In this document: piece after piece, positions 26,449 to 34,343 of the stretch
Position numbering within the stretch: the stretch's first letter is position 1
Layout: each line of letters opens with the position of its first letter
NCBI RefSeq assembly: GCF_002531725.1
Contig: NZ_NWSQ01000020.1
Location: 1-64,000, forward strand
Source of the DNA: Rhizobium sp. L43
GTDB taxonomy: Bacteria; Pseudomonadota; Alphaproteobacteria; Rhizobiales; Rhizobiaceae
Reading direction: 5' to 3'
DNA: 64,000 nt
Program-made: the position numbers and the translations under genes
Notes under the pieces: generated by a model
The model's input: the letters and a program-made list of their open reading frames with translations, nothing else
Databases searched by the model: none
Told to the model about the DNA's origin: nothing

Positions 26449-27552
26449 TTACTTGACGGCGGCGCCGACGACGGAATCCCAGTTCTTGGTGATGGCTTCC
26501 TTGCCGGCGGCCTGCTCTTCGAGCGTCGGGAAGACAGCCTTTTCATAGGCTGCTGCCGGCGGCAGCTTGTCGAGCAGATCCTTCGGGATCTTGTTGTTCT
26601 TGGCAAGATCGTTGAATCGGATCGGGTGGCAATAGCCCTTCAGCCAGCCGAGCTGACCTTCGTCTGAATAGAGGTATTCCATCCAGAGCTTGGCAGCGTT
26701 CGGGTGGGGAGCGAAGGCGGAGATGGCCTGGACGTAGACGCCGGCAACGACGCCGGTCTTCGGAACAACCACTTCGAACGGAGGATTGCCCTTCAGGCTC
26801 TGGCCCCAGGAGAGGGCGTTGTAGTCCCAGGCAACGATGATCGGGGTGGAGCCCTGAGCGAACGGAGCAGCCTTACCGACAACAGGTACGAAATTGCCGC
26901 TCTTGTTCAGTTCGGCAAAGAACTTCAGGCCTTCTTCGCCTGCCTTGGCGGCGTTACCGCCGGATGCGGAAAGACCAGCGGCGTAAACGCCCTGGACTGC
27001 CTGGTTGGCGGTCCGCGGATCGCCGGCAAGGGCGACGGTGTTTGCGTAGTCGCTCTTCTTCAGATCGGGCCAGTCGGCCGGCGATTCCTTGACGAGGTCC
27101 TTGTTCACGAGGAACGAGAGGACGCCGTAATAATCGCCGTACCAGAAGCCGTCGGCATCCTTTGCGGTGTCCGGGATCGAATCCCAGGTCGATACCTTGT
27201 AAGGCTGGATCAGGCCGTCCTTCTTGGCGGACGGGCCGAAGGAGAGGCCGACGTCGATGACGTCAGGAGCCTGCGGACCGGTGTTGCCCTTGTTGGCCTT
27301 GATGGCTTCGACTTCGTCGCCCGAACCGGCGTCCGGGTTCAGTTCGTTGACCTCGAGGCCATACTTGGCCTTGAAGCCGGCAATGACGTCGCCATAGCCG
27401 CACCAGTCGTGCGGAAGAGCGATCGTCGTCAGGGTGCCTTCCTTCTTGGCGGCGGCGATAAGTTCAGCGCTCGGCTCAGCAGCGGCAATCGCGGTCGAAG
27501 CCACGATCATCGCAGTAGAAAGCGACAGCAGTCGAGAAATGTTAGAGATCAC
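26449..27552 (-). CDS. ABC transporter substrate-binding protein (Fe3+/polyamine/aminophosphonate-like)
   Basis: A 367-residue periplasmic binding protein. A Sec signal peptide spans residues 1-24 (LLSLSTAMIVASTAIAAAE). GTG start with aaggag seven bases upstream. The body begins LIAAAKKEGTLTTIALPHDWCGYGDVIAGF, and family-like segments PDVIDVGLSFG, GFWYGDYYGVLSFLVNK and YLYSDEGQLGWLKGYCHP follow. This is the family-1/6 class used for Fe3+, polyamines and 2-aminoethylphosphonate. No tyrosine cluster for iron was identified. PHO-box-like repeats lie 53-80 bases upstream. With the divergent amine-catabolism operon, an amine or aminophosphonate ligand is an attractive but unproven guess. Confidence 0.87.
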   Translation of the reverse strand: MISNISRLLSLSTAMIVASTAIAAAEPSAELIAAAKKEGTLTTIALPHDWCGYGDVIAGFKAKYGLEVNELNPDAGSGDEVEAIKANKGNTGPQAPDVIDVGLSFGPSAKKDGLIQPYKVSTWDSIPDTAKDADGFWYGDYYGVLSFLVNKDLVKESPADWPDLKKSDYANTVALAGDPRTANQAVQGVYAAGLSASGGNAAKAGEEGLKFFAELNKSGNFVPVVGKAAPFAQGSTPIIVAWDYNALSWGQSLKGNPPFEVVVPKTGVVAGVYVQAISAFAPHPNAAKLWMEYLYSDEGQLGWLKGYCHPIRFNDLAKNNKIPKDLLDKLPPAAAYEKAVFPTLEEQAAGKEAITKNWDSVVGAAVK

Positions 27553-27604
27553 TGTTGTTCTCCTTCGGGTTTTCAGTGTCTGGCGATGCTGTTAATCAGC
27601 TTAC

Positions 27605-27633
27605 ATGAAGCTTGTATGACGATTGGATGACGT
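27605..27633 (-). promoter_or_regulatory. PHO-box-like triple direct repeat
   Basis: On the minus strand ACGTCAT (27633-27627), TCGTCAT (27622-27616) and GCTTCAT (27611-27605) repeat with an exact 11-base period. This is the phasing of PhoB boxes (consensus CTGTCAT n4 CTGTCAT). Matches per half-site are 5/7, 5/7 and 4/7. The position, about 53 bases before the binding-protein GTG, fits an activator site. Confidence 0.5.
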
Positions 27634-27744
27634 TCATTTCACCCTGAATATCAGGCGTTTGCGACAAGCGTTCTATTTGCGACAGCGCAGTCTGTTTCCG
27701 TGAAAATCCGTCATTGTTTTTCTTTTTGTTTAGTCTTGTCCTCC

Positions 27745-28680
27745 CTAACCCGGTTTACGGAAAAGCTTGGTCTGCTCGAACAGGCCTTCCAGCGTCTTCA
27801 TGCGCTCCTTCGTCTCGTCCCAGGTCGAGTTCTGAACGGCCTCGATCAGTGCTTCGACGATGAACAGAGTGACGACGGCGGAATCCCAGGCCGATGGTGC
27901 TTCGATCCGGACACGGAAGGCATGCCTGGCGAGCTTGGCGGCGGGCGAGCCCCACTGGTCGGTAAAGACGACGATTTCGGCGCCGCGTTTGCGGGCGGCG
28001 GTGGCAAGGCTGACCATTTCCTGCTCGTAGCGGCGGATGTCGAAGATGATCAGGATGTCGCCGGCGTTCATGTTGAGGACATATTGCGGCCAGCTGCTGG
28101 AGTTCGACGACAGCAGCGCCGTTGCCGGCCGGATCACCTGCATATGGGTGAAGAAATATTCGGCAAGCGCGCCGGTGATGCGGCCGCCGGCAAAATAGAG
28201 GCCGCGTTTGCGATCCGACAGCAGCGCGGCGACGTTGTCGAAGGTCGCGGTATCGAGATCGGTCAGCGTCTGGCGCAGATTGCCCATGATGGCATCGGCG
28301 AAACGGTTGAGAATATGGGTGCCCGGCGCGTTCTGCGCCCAGCGATCATGCTTGGCGATCGGGTTCGAGATCGTCGCCTCGACCTCCAGGTGCAGATGCG
28401 CCTGAAAGTCCGGATAGCCTTTGAAACCGAGCTTCTGCACCATGCGCACGACGGTCGGCGTCGAGACACCGGCATTCTCGGCGATCGTGGTGATGCTGCC
28501 GAGGCCGGAAACCGGGTAATTGTCGAGAAGGCTTTCGGCCAGCTGCTTCTCGGCGCGAGTCAGCACCCCCAAATGCGAGTGTATGACGTCCGAAACCGTC
28601 TTCGACGCAACTGTCACGTAAGTATGCTCCCCGGGATGGTCTGGCGCCACTTTCCCACTCAAAGTTAACAACGCTGTCAT
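27745..28680 (-). CDS. MurR/RpiR family transcriptional regulator
   Basis: A 311-residue regulator if read from the ATG at 28680. An HTH_6 domain spans about residues 25-100 (LTRAEKQLAESLLDNYPVSG then IAENAGVSTPTVVRMVQKLGF) and a SIS domain ~125-280 (GLYFAGGRITGALAEYFFTHMQ; ILIIFDIRRYEQEMVSLA). SIS domains usually bind phosphosugars or related phosphates. A GTG at 28617 has ggggag nine bases upstream and gives the more usual N-terminus (MTVASKTVSDVIH); it would also free the PHO-like repeats at 28674-28702 from coding sequence. The gene is co-directional with the ABC operon and divergent from the catabolic operon, so it probably controls both. Confidence 0.88.
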   Translation of the reverse strand: MTALLTLSGKVAPDHPGEHTYVTVASKTVSDVIHSHLGVLTRAEKQLAESLLDNYPVSGLGSITTIAENAGVSTPTVVRMVQKLGFKGYPDFQAHLHLEVEATISNPIAKHDRWAQNAPGTHILNRFADAIMGNLRQTLTDLDTATFDNVAALLSDRKRGLYFAGGRITGALAEYFFTHMQVIRPATALLSSNSSSWPQYVLNMNAGDILIIFDIRRYEQEMVSLATAARKRGAEIVVFTDQWGSPAAKLARHAFRVRIEAPSAWDSAVVTLFIVEALIEAVQNSTWDETKERMKTLEGLFEQTKLFRKPG

Positions 28681-28702
28681 AATCCATGTCAACCACTGTC
28701 AT
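28674..28702 (+). promoter_or_regulatory. PHO-box-like CTGTCAT repeats
   Basis: Two exact CTGTCAT heptamers at 28674-28680 and 28696-28702 are 22 bases (two helical turns) apart. A partial ATGTCAA copy lies between them at 28686-28692. This is close to PhoB direct-repeat architecture, ~85 bases before the amidohydrolase gene. It overlaps the upstream RpiR start option. Confidence 0.45.
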
Positions 28703-28717
28703 GAAAAGAAATTTTCA
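28702..28717. promoter_or_regulatory. candidate RpiR operator
   Basis: TGAAAA (28702-28707) and TTTTCA (28712-28717) form a perfect inverted repeat around GAAA. It lies in the short divergent region between the RpiR gene and the catabolic operon. RpiR-family sites are often TGAAA-n-TTTCA-like. A TTGACA lies just downstream at about 28726-28731. Confidence 0.5.
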
Positions 28718-28786
28718 GTCGACGCTTGACACCGACCAAAACCTGAAGAATTCTTTTCTTATAAATATTTTATTAAGGGATAAGGA

Positions 28787-29566
28787 GTGGCGCCTTTGGT
28801 GCTGGCCCGGCCGAAAATCCTCAGCGAAGCGGACGGCGACTGCGTCGGGATCGAGCGTGTCGACGGCCGGAGCCCGGTGTTGATCGTCTGCGAGCACGCT
28901 TCGAACGCGCTGCCCGCGCATTTCGGCGATCTCGGTCTGCCCAGCGAAGCACTGTCGAGCCACATTGCCTGGGATCCGGGGGCGCTCGCGGTTGCCCGCA
29001 GCATATCGCAAGCGCTCGACGCGACGCTCGTCTACCAGCGGTTCTCCCGGCTTATCTACGACTGCAATCGGCCGCCCAATTCACCCGGCGCGATGCCGGA
29101 GACGAGCGAGATTTACGCCATTCCCGGTAACCAGGATCTGACTGGGGAAGAACGGCTTGCGCGCACCGACGCTCTCTACGTGCCTTTCCACGATGCCATT
29201 CGCGGGCTGATCCGCGATCGCCGAGCGAGGGGGCAGGACAGCATCATCGTGACGATGCACAGCTTCACGCCGGTCTATCACGGCCGCGAACGCGCCGTCG
29301 AACTCGGCATATTGCACGATGAGGACAGCCGGCTCGCCGACCGCATGCTGGCGGTCGCGGCCGAGGCGCCGCTTTACAGGACGGAACGCAACGAGCCTTA
29401 CGGGCCTGAGGATGGCGTCACCCATACGCTGATCCTGCACGGGCTTTCGAACGGCTTGCGCAATGTGATGATCGAGGTCCGCAACGACCTCATCGCAGAC
29501 GATATCGGCCAAGGGGTTATGGCCGATTATCTGAAAGGGTTGCTCCAGCAAAGCCTGGACGCCTGA
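28787..29566 (+). CDS. N-formylglutamate amidohydrolase family protein
   Basis: A ~255-residue zinc-dependent hydrolase of the FGase (HutG2-like) family: VLIVCEHASNALP near residues 31-43 (likely metal His/Glu), the YDCNRPPNSPGAMPETSEIYAIPGN active-site loop near 90-114, IIVTMHSFTPVY near 150-161 and VMIEVRNDLI near 230-239. The start is uncertain: a GTG at 28787 directly abuts aaggag, while TTG 28796 or GTG 28799 are better spaced. The family cleaves amide bonds to glutamate. As first gene of an operon with a glutamine-synthetase-like ligase and two oxidoreductases, it may hydrolyse a gamma-glutamyl amide here rather than N-formylglutamate. That is inference. Confidence 0.87.
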   Translation: MAPLVLARPKILSEADGDCVGIERVDGRSPVLIVCEHASNALPAHFGDLGLPSEALSSHIAWDPGALAVARSISQALDATLVYQRFSRLIYDCNRPPNSPGAMPETSEIYAIPGNQDLTGEERLARTDALYVPFHDAIRGLIRDRRARGQDSIIVTMHSFTPVYHGRERAVELGILHDEDSRLADRMLAVAAEAPLYRTERNEPYGPEDGVTHTLILHGLSNGLRNVMIEVRNDLIADDIGQGVMADYLKGLLQQSLDA

Positions 29567-29684
29567 ATAAAAAGAAGACCCGAGGGAGCAGTCTACTGCG
29601 AACGTCCGAATGGCGAAAACGCCGCGGACAATTGGTACTGAACCGGCACGCAATCCCGCGGCCGATCGTGAACAGGGGGAAGTC

Positions 29685-31247
29685 ATGTCGGACTATACCG
29701 ATCTGGACAAAAAGCAGGATGTGCATATCCTGCATTCGATGGGCTATGCCCAGGAACTCGAACGACGCATGAGTTCGTTCTCGAACTTCGCCGTCTCATT
29801 CTCCATCATCTGCATCCTCTCCGGCGGCATCAATTCGCTGGCGCAGGCGACCTCGGGTGCCGGCGGAGCGGCCATCGGCATCGGCTGGCCTGTGGGATGC
29901 TTCATCTCGCTCGTCTTTGCCGTCGCCATGGCGCAGATCAGCTCGGCCTATCCGACGGCCGGCGGGCTTTATCACTGGGGCTCGATCCTCGGTAACCGCT
30001 TTACCGGCTGGCTGACCGCCTGGTTCAACCTGCTCGGTCTCGTCACCGTGCTCGGCGCCATCAATGTCGGCACCTATTATTTCTTCATGGGTTCGTTCGG
30101 CACCAGCTATCTCGGGCTGACGGATACCACAACGGTGCGTATCATCTTCCTCGTCATCATCACCGGTGCGCAGGCGCTCGTGAACCACATGGGTATCGGG
30201 CTGACGGCGAAGCTGACCGACTTTTCGGGTTATCTCATCTTCGCGACCTCGATCGCACTGGCGGCCGTCTGCCTGATTGCAGCGCCCTCCTACGAGATCG
30301 GCCGTCTCTTCACCTTCGCCAACTATTCCGGCGAAGCCGGCGGCAATGTCTGGCCGTCCACCTCGGGCGCCTGGGTCTTCCTCGTCGGCCTGCTGCTGCC
30401 GATCTACACTATCACCGGCTATGACGCCTCGGCGCATACGTCGGAAGAAACCGTCAAGGCCGCCGAGTCGGTGCCGCGCGGCATGGTCGCTTCGGTGCTC
30501 TGGTCAGCACTTTTCGGTTATATCATGCTGTGCGCCTTCGTCCTCATGCTGCCGAACATGGACGATGCGGCAAAGCAGGGCTGGAATGTGTTCTTCTGGG
30601 CGATGGACAGCCAGGTCAACCCGATCGTCAAGGACATTCTCTATCTCGCCATCCTGGTCAGCCAGTGGCTCTGCGGTCTTGCGACCGTCACCTCGGTCTC
30701 GCGCATGATCTTCGCCTTCTCGCGTGACGGCGGTCTTCCGGCATCGAAGGCACTGTCGAAGGTCAGTCCGCAGTATCGCACGCCGGTGGCTGCGATCTGG
30801 ACCGGCTCCATCCTGTCGGTGCTTTTCGTTTGGTTCACCTCACTCGACTTCATGAAAGTCGGTGATACGCCGGTTTACACGATCGTCGTCTCGTGCACGG
30901 TCATCTTCCTGTTCTTCTCCTTCGCGATCCCGATCACGCTGGGCCTCTTCGCCTGGGGCACATCGAAGTGGGACAAGATGGGTCCGTGGAACCTCGGCGA
31001 AGGCGTCTTCAAGCTCTTTGCCGTGCTGACTGTGATCGCAATGATCCTGATCTTCATTCTCGGCATCCAGCCGCCGAACGGTGCCGCGCTCTACGTTACT
31101 GTTGGCTTCCTCCTGCTGACCGCGATCGTCTGGTTCGGTTTCGAAAGCCGGCGCTTCAAGGGTCCGCCGATCGGCGCCGATGTGGCAAAGCGCCAGGCCG
31201 AGATCGCGGCAGCCGAAGCAGCCGTCGGCGAAAGCGGCGAAAAGTAA
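29685..31247 (+). CDS. APC-superfamily amine/amino acid permease (ACT-type)
   Basis: A 520-residue inner-membrane transporter with about 12 hydrophobic helices. The N-terminal RRMSSFSNFAVSFSIICILSG segment and the AYPTAGGLYHWGSIL loop are typical of the amino acid/choline transporter branch (GABA, choline and similar amines). The substrate-cavity GYDASAHTSEETVKAA motif is near residues 245-260. The start at 29685 (MSDYTDLDKK) follows aggggga. It lies between the amidohydrolase and ligase genes, so it probably imports the amine degraded by this operon. The exact amine is not determinable from sequence. Confidence 0.88.
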   Translation: MSDYTDLDKKQDVHILHSMGYAQELERRMSSFSNFAVSFSIICILSGGINSLAQATSGAGGAAIGIGWPVGCFISLVFAVAMAQISSAYPTAGGLYHWGSILGNRFTGWLTAWFNLLGLVTVLGAINVGTYYFFMGSFGTSYLGLTDTTTVRIIFLVIITGAQALVNHMGIGLTAKLTDFSGYLIFATSIALAAVCLIAAPSYEIGRLFTFANYSGEAGGNVWPSTSGAWVFLVGLLLPIYTITGYDASAHTSEETVKAAESVPRGMVASVLWSALFGYIMLCAFVLMLPNMDDAAKQGWNVFFWAMDSQVNPIVKDILYLAILVSQWLCGLATVTSVSRMIFAFSRDGGLPASKALSKVSPQYRTPVAAIWTGSILSVLFVWFTSLDFMKVGDTPVYTIVVSCTVIFLFFSFAIPITLGLFAWGTSKWDKMGPWNLGEGVFKLFAVLTVIAMILIFILGIQPPNGAALYVTVGFLLLTAIVWFGFESRRFKGPPIGADVAKRQAEIAAAEAAVGESGEK

Positions 31248-31391
31248 GCATCGAGGCTTCCCTCTCAAATGGCGGGGCCGCATCCTGCGGCCCCGTCACC
31301 GGTTCAACGAAAAGGCATCAGGCCATCATCCGGCCGAGCGCATGCGATTTCGTTGTCCCGATCTCTCAATCCCAATTCAGGCGGATCAATC

Positions 31392-32756
31392 ATGAGCAGC
31401 TACACAATCGACGATCTCAGGAAGGATGTTGCCGAAGGGCGCATCGATACGGTTCTGGCCTGCCAGGTGGACATGCAGGGCCGGCTGATGGGCAAGCGCT
31501 TCCAGGCGGAATATTTCGTCGAGAGCGCCTGGAAGGAAACGCACAGCTGCAACTACCTGCAAGCGACCGATGTGGAGATGGAGACCGTCTCCGGTTACAA
31601 GGCGACGAGCTGGGAAAAGGGCTACGGCGACTACACCATGAAGCCGGATCTGGCGACGCTGCGCCGGATTCCCTGGCTCGACGGCACGGCGCTGGTGCTC
31701 TGCGACGTGCTCGACCATCATACGCATGAGGAGGTCGCCCATTCGCCGCGCGCGATCCTGAAGAAGCAGGTGAAGCGCCTCGAAGATATGGGCATGAAGG
31801 CCTATATGGCCTCCGAACTGGAATTCTTCCTGTTCGACCAGACCTACGAGGCGGCACAGGCGTCCGGCTACCGCAACCTCAAGCTCGCCAGCGCCTACAA
31901 CGAGGACTACCACATCTTCCAGACCACCAAGGAGGAAGAGGTGATGCGGGCGATCCGCACCGGGCTGCAGGGCGCCGGCATCCCGGTCGAGAACTCCAAG
32001 GGTGAGGCTTCGGCCGGCCAGGAGGAGATCAATGTGCGCTACGCCGATGCGCTCGCCATGGCCGACCGGCATGCGATCATCAAGAACGGCTGCAAGGAAA
32101 TCGCCTGGTCGAAGGGCAAGGCCATCACCTTCCTCGCCAAGTGGAACTACAATGCCGCTGGCAGTTCCTCGCATATCCACCAGTCGCTCTGGAGCCTGGA
32201 GGAAAAACCGCTATTCTTTGACCATACCGGGAAATACGGCATGTCACCGCTGATGCACAATTACATCGCCGGGCTTCTCGCCCATGCAAGCGAGATCACC
32301 TATTTCCTGGCGCCTTACATCAATTCCTACAAGCGCTTCATGGCCGGCACCTTCGCGCCGACCAAGGCGATCTGGAGCAAGGACAACCGTACCGCCGGCT
32401 ATCGCCTCTGCGGCGAGGAGACCAAGGGAATCCGGATCGAATGCCGCGTCGGCGGCTCCGATCTCAATCCTTATCTCGCCTTCGCCGCGCTGCTTGCGGC
32501 CGGCATCGACGGGATCGAGAACAAGCTCGAACTCGAAGCCCCCTTCGTCGGCGACGCCTATGGCGGCAAGGACATTCGCGAAATCCCGCGCACGTTGCGC
32601 GCGGCGACGACCGAAATGACGGAATCGGCAATGCTGCGCAAAGCCTTCGGCGACGATGTGATCGATCATTACACCCGTGCTGCCGAATGGGAGCAGGAGG
32701 AATACGACCGCCGTATCACCGACTGGGAAGTGGCGCGCGGTTTCGAAAGAGCTTAA
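31392..32756 (+). CDS. glutamine synthetase-like gamma-glutamyl ligase
   Basis: A 454-residue GlnA-superfamily enzyme, predicted to join glutamate to an amine with ATP. Metal/nucleotide residues of GlnA are kept: E142 and E144 (SELEFF), E205 and E212 (KGEASAGQEE), H261 (SSHIH), R333 (DNRT), E350 and R352 (RIECR). The position of GlnA Glu327, which completes the ammonium site in YEAP, is Phe321 here (TFAP), and there is no adenylylation-tyrosine loop. This pattern is typical of PuuA/GlnA4-like gamma-glutamyl-polyamine or -ethanolamide synthetases. It is embedded with permease, aldehyde and alcohol dehydrogenase genes, which supports an amine or amino-alcohol substrate. Confidence 0.88.
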   Translation: MSSYTIDDLRKDVAEGRIDTVLACQVDMQGRLMGKRFQAEYFVESAWKETHSCNYLQATDVEMETVSGYKATSWEKGYGDYTMKPDLATLRRIPWLDGTALVLCDVLDHHTHEEVAHSPRAILKKQVKRLEDMGMKAYMASELEFFLFDQTYEAAQASGYRNLKLASAYNEDYHIFQTTKEEEVMRAIRTGLQGAGIPVENSKGEASAGQEEINVRYADALAMADRHAIIKNGCKEIAWSKGKAITFLAKWNYNAAGSSSHIHQSLWSLEEKPLFFDHTGKYGMSPLMHNYIAGLLAHASEITYFLAPYINSYKRFMAGTFAPTKAIWSKDNRTAGYRLCGEETKGIRIECRVGGSDLNPYLAFAALLAAGIDGIENKLELEAPFVGDAYGGKDIREIPRTLRAATTEMTESAMLRKAFGDDVIDHYTRAAEWEQEEYDRRITDWEVARGFERA

Positions 32757-32775
32757 TAGGCATTTCAGGGTTTGC

Positions 32776-32913
32776 CCCTCCCACTAACCCTCTCCCCCGT
32801 AAGAACGGGGAGCGGGGACTTGCCATCCGAGACGTTGCGGGGAACCGAGAGGTTGCGGCATATCCCCTTCGCCCCGTTTACGGGGAGAAGGTGCCGGCAG
32901 GCGGATGAGGGGC
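32776..32913. repeat. RIME-like element inside catabolic operon
   Basis: Arms at about 32776-32820 (cccctcccactaaccctctccc) and 32865-32912 (ccccgtttacggggagaaggtgccggcaggcggatgagggg, in parts) match the other RIME copies. It fills the 201-base gap between the ligase and aldehyde dehydrogenase genes, the largest gap in this operon, and may separate their expression. Confidence 0.75.
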
Positions 32914-32957
32914 TGTCGCCCACCACATTTTGAATAATACGAGGACAGGAATCGATC

Positions 32958-34343
32958 ATGGCAATGATCCAATGCATTTCACCGGTTGACGGTTCGGTCT
33001 ATGCCGAGCGTCCGGCACTTTCGCTCGATGCCGCCAAAGACGTGGTGGCGCGTGCCCGCAAGGTGCAGAAGGCCTGGGCGAAACGGCCGCTCGAAGAGCG
33101 CGTGCAGTTGGTGCTGAAGGGTGCTGCGCGGCTGAACGAGATGTCCGACACCGTCGTGCCGGAGCTGGCCTGGCAGATGGGACGGCCGATCAAGTATGGC
33201 GGCGAATACAAGGGCTTCAACGAGCGTTCCAACTATGTCGCCTCGATCGCGGCGGATGCGCTGGCGCCTGTTGTCGTCGAGGAGAGTGAGCGTTTCGAGC
33301 GCCGCATCGAGCGCGAGGCGCATGGCGTCGTCTTCGTCGTCGCACCCTGGAACTATCCCTATATGACGGCGATCAACACGATCGCGCCGGCGCTGATGGC
33401 CGGCAATACGGTGGTGCTGAAACATGCCTCGCAGACGTTGCTGGTCGGCGAGCGGCTGGTGCAGGCCTTCATCGAGGCCGGCGTTCCCGAGGACGTCTTC
33501 CAGAACGTCTTCCTCGATCATGAGACGACCTCGGCGCTGATTGCCGCCGGCAGCTTCAACTTCGTCAACTTCACCGGATCGGTCGAGGGTGGACGGTCGA
33601 TGGAACGGGCGGCCGCCGGCACCTTCACCGGCCTCGGCCTCGAACTTGGCGGCAAGGATCCGGGTTACGTCATGGAGGACGCCGATCTCGAGGCGGCCGT
33701 CGATACGCTGATGGACGGCGCGACCTACAATTCCGGCCAATGCTGCTGCGGCATCGAGCGCATCTATGTGCATGAATCGCTCTACGACGCCTTCGTCGAA
33801 AAATCGGTCGCCTGGGTGTCGAACTACAAGCTCGGCAATCCGCTCGATCCCGAGACGTCGCTCGGGCCGATGGCGCACAAGCGCTTCGCCAAGGTGGTGC
33901 GCGAGCAGATCGCCGACGCGGTTTCCAAGGGCGCCAAGGCGCTTGTCGATCCCAAGCTTTTCCCTCAGGATGACGGCGGCGCCTATCTCGCACCGCAGGT
34001 TCTCGTCAATGTCGACCATTCCATGGCCTTCATGCGCGAAGAGACTTTTGGCCCGGCGGTCGGCATCATGAAGGTGAAGAGCGACGAGGAGGCACTCGCT
34101 TTGATGAACGACAGCCAGTACGGGCTCACCGCCTCGCTCTGGACCAAGGATGTCGAGCGGGCGGCGCGGCTTGGCCGCGACATCGAAACCGGCACCGTTT
34201 TCATGAACCGCGCTGATTATCTCGATCCGGCGCTCTGCTGGACCGGCGTCAAGGAGACCGGCCGCGGCGGCTCGCTCTCGATCATCGGCTTCCAGAATCT
34301 GACGCGTCCGAAATCCTTCCATCTGAAGAAAGTCACAGCATGA
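32958..34343 (+). CDS. NAD(P)-dependent aldehyde dehydrogenase
   Basis: A 461-residue aldehyde dehydrogenase. The Rossmann/cofactor region has VFVVAPWNYPYMTAINTIAPAL and FTGSVEGG. The general-base glutamate is E229 in LELGGKDP. The nucleophile lies in the NSGQCCCGIERIY block at residues 262-264, probably the middle Cys263 as in ALDH2-type GQCCC. EETFGPAVGIM follows near 355. It is shorter at the N-terminus than ALDH2-type enzymes, like many semialdehyde dehydrogenases. Its stop overlaps the alcohol dehydrogenase start by four bases. It likely oxidises the aldehyde made by that neighbour. Confidence 0.92.
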   Translation: MAMIQCISPVDGSVYAERPALSLDAAKDVVARARKVQKAWAKRPLEERVQLVLKGAARLNEMSDTVVPELAWQMGRPIKYGGEYKGFNERSNYVASIAADALAPVVVEESERFERRIEREAHGVVFVVAPWNYPYMTAINTIAPALMAGNTVVLKHASQTLLVGERLVQAFIEAGVPEDVFQNVFLDHETTSALIAAGSFNFVNFTGSVEGGRSMERAAAGTFTGLGLELGGKDPGYVMEDADLEAAVDTLMDGATYNSGQCCCGIERIYVHESLYDAFVEKSVAWVSNYKLGNPLDPETSLGPMAHKRFAKVVREQIADAVSKGAKALVDPKLFPQDDGGAYLAPQVLVNVDHSMAFMREETFGPAVGIMKVKSDEEALALMNDSQYGLTASLWTKDVERAARLGRDIETGTVFMNRADYLDPALCWTGVKETGRGGSLSIIGFQNLTRPKSFHLKKVTA

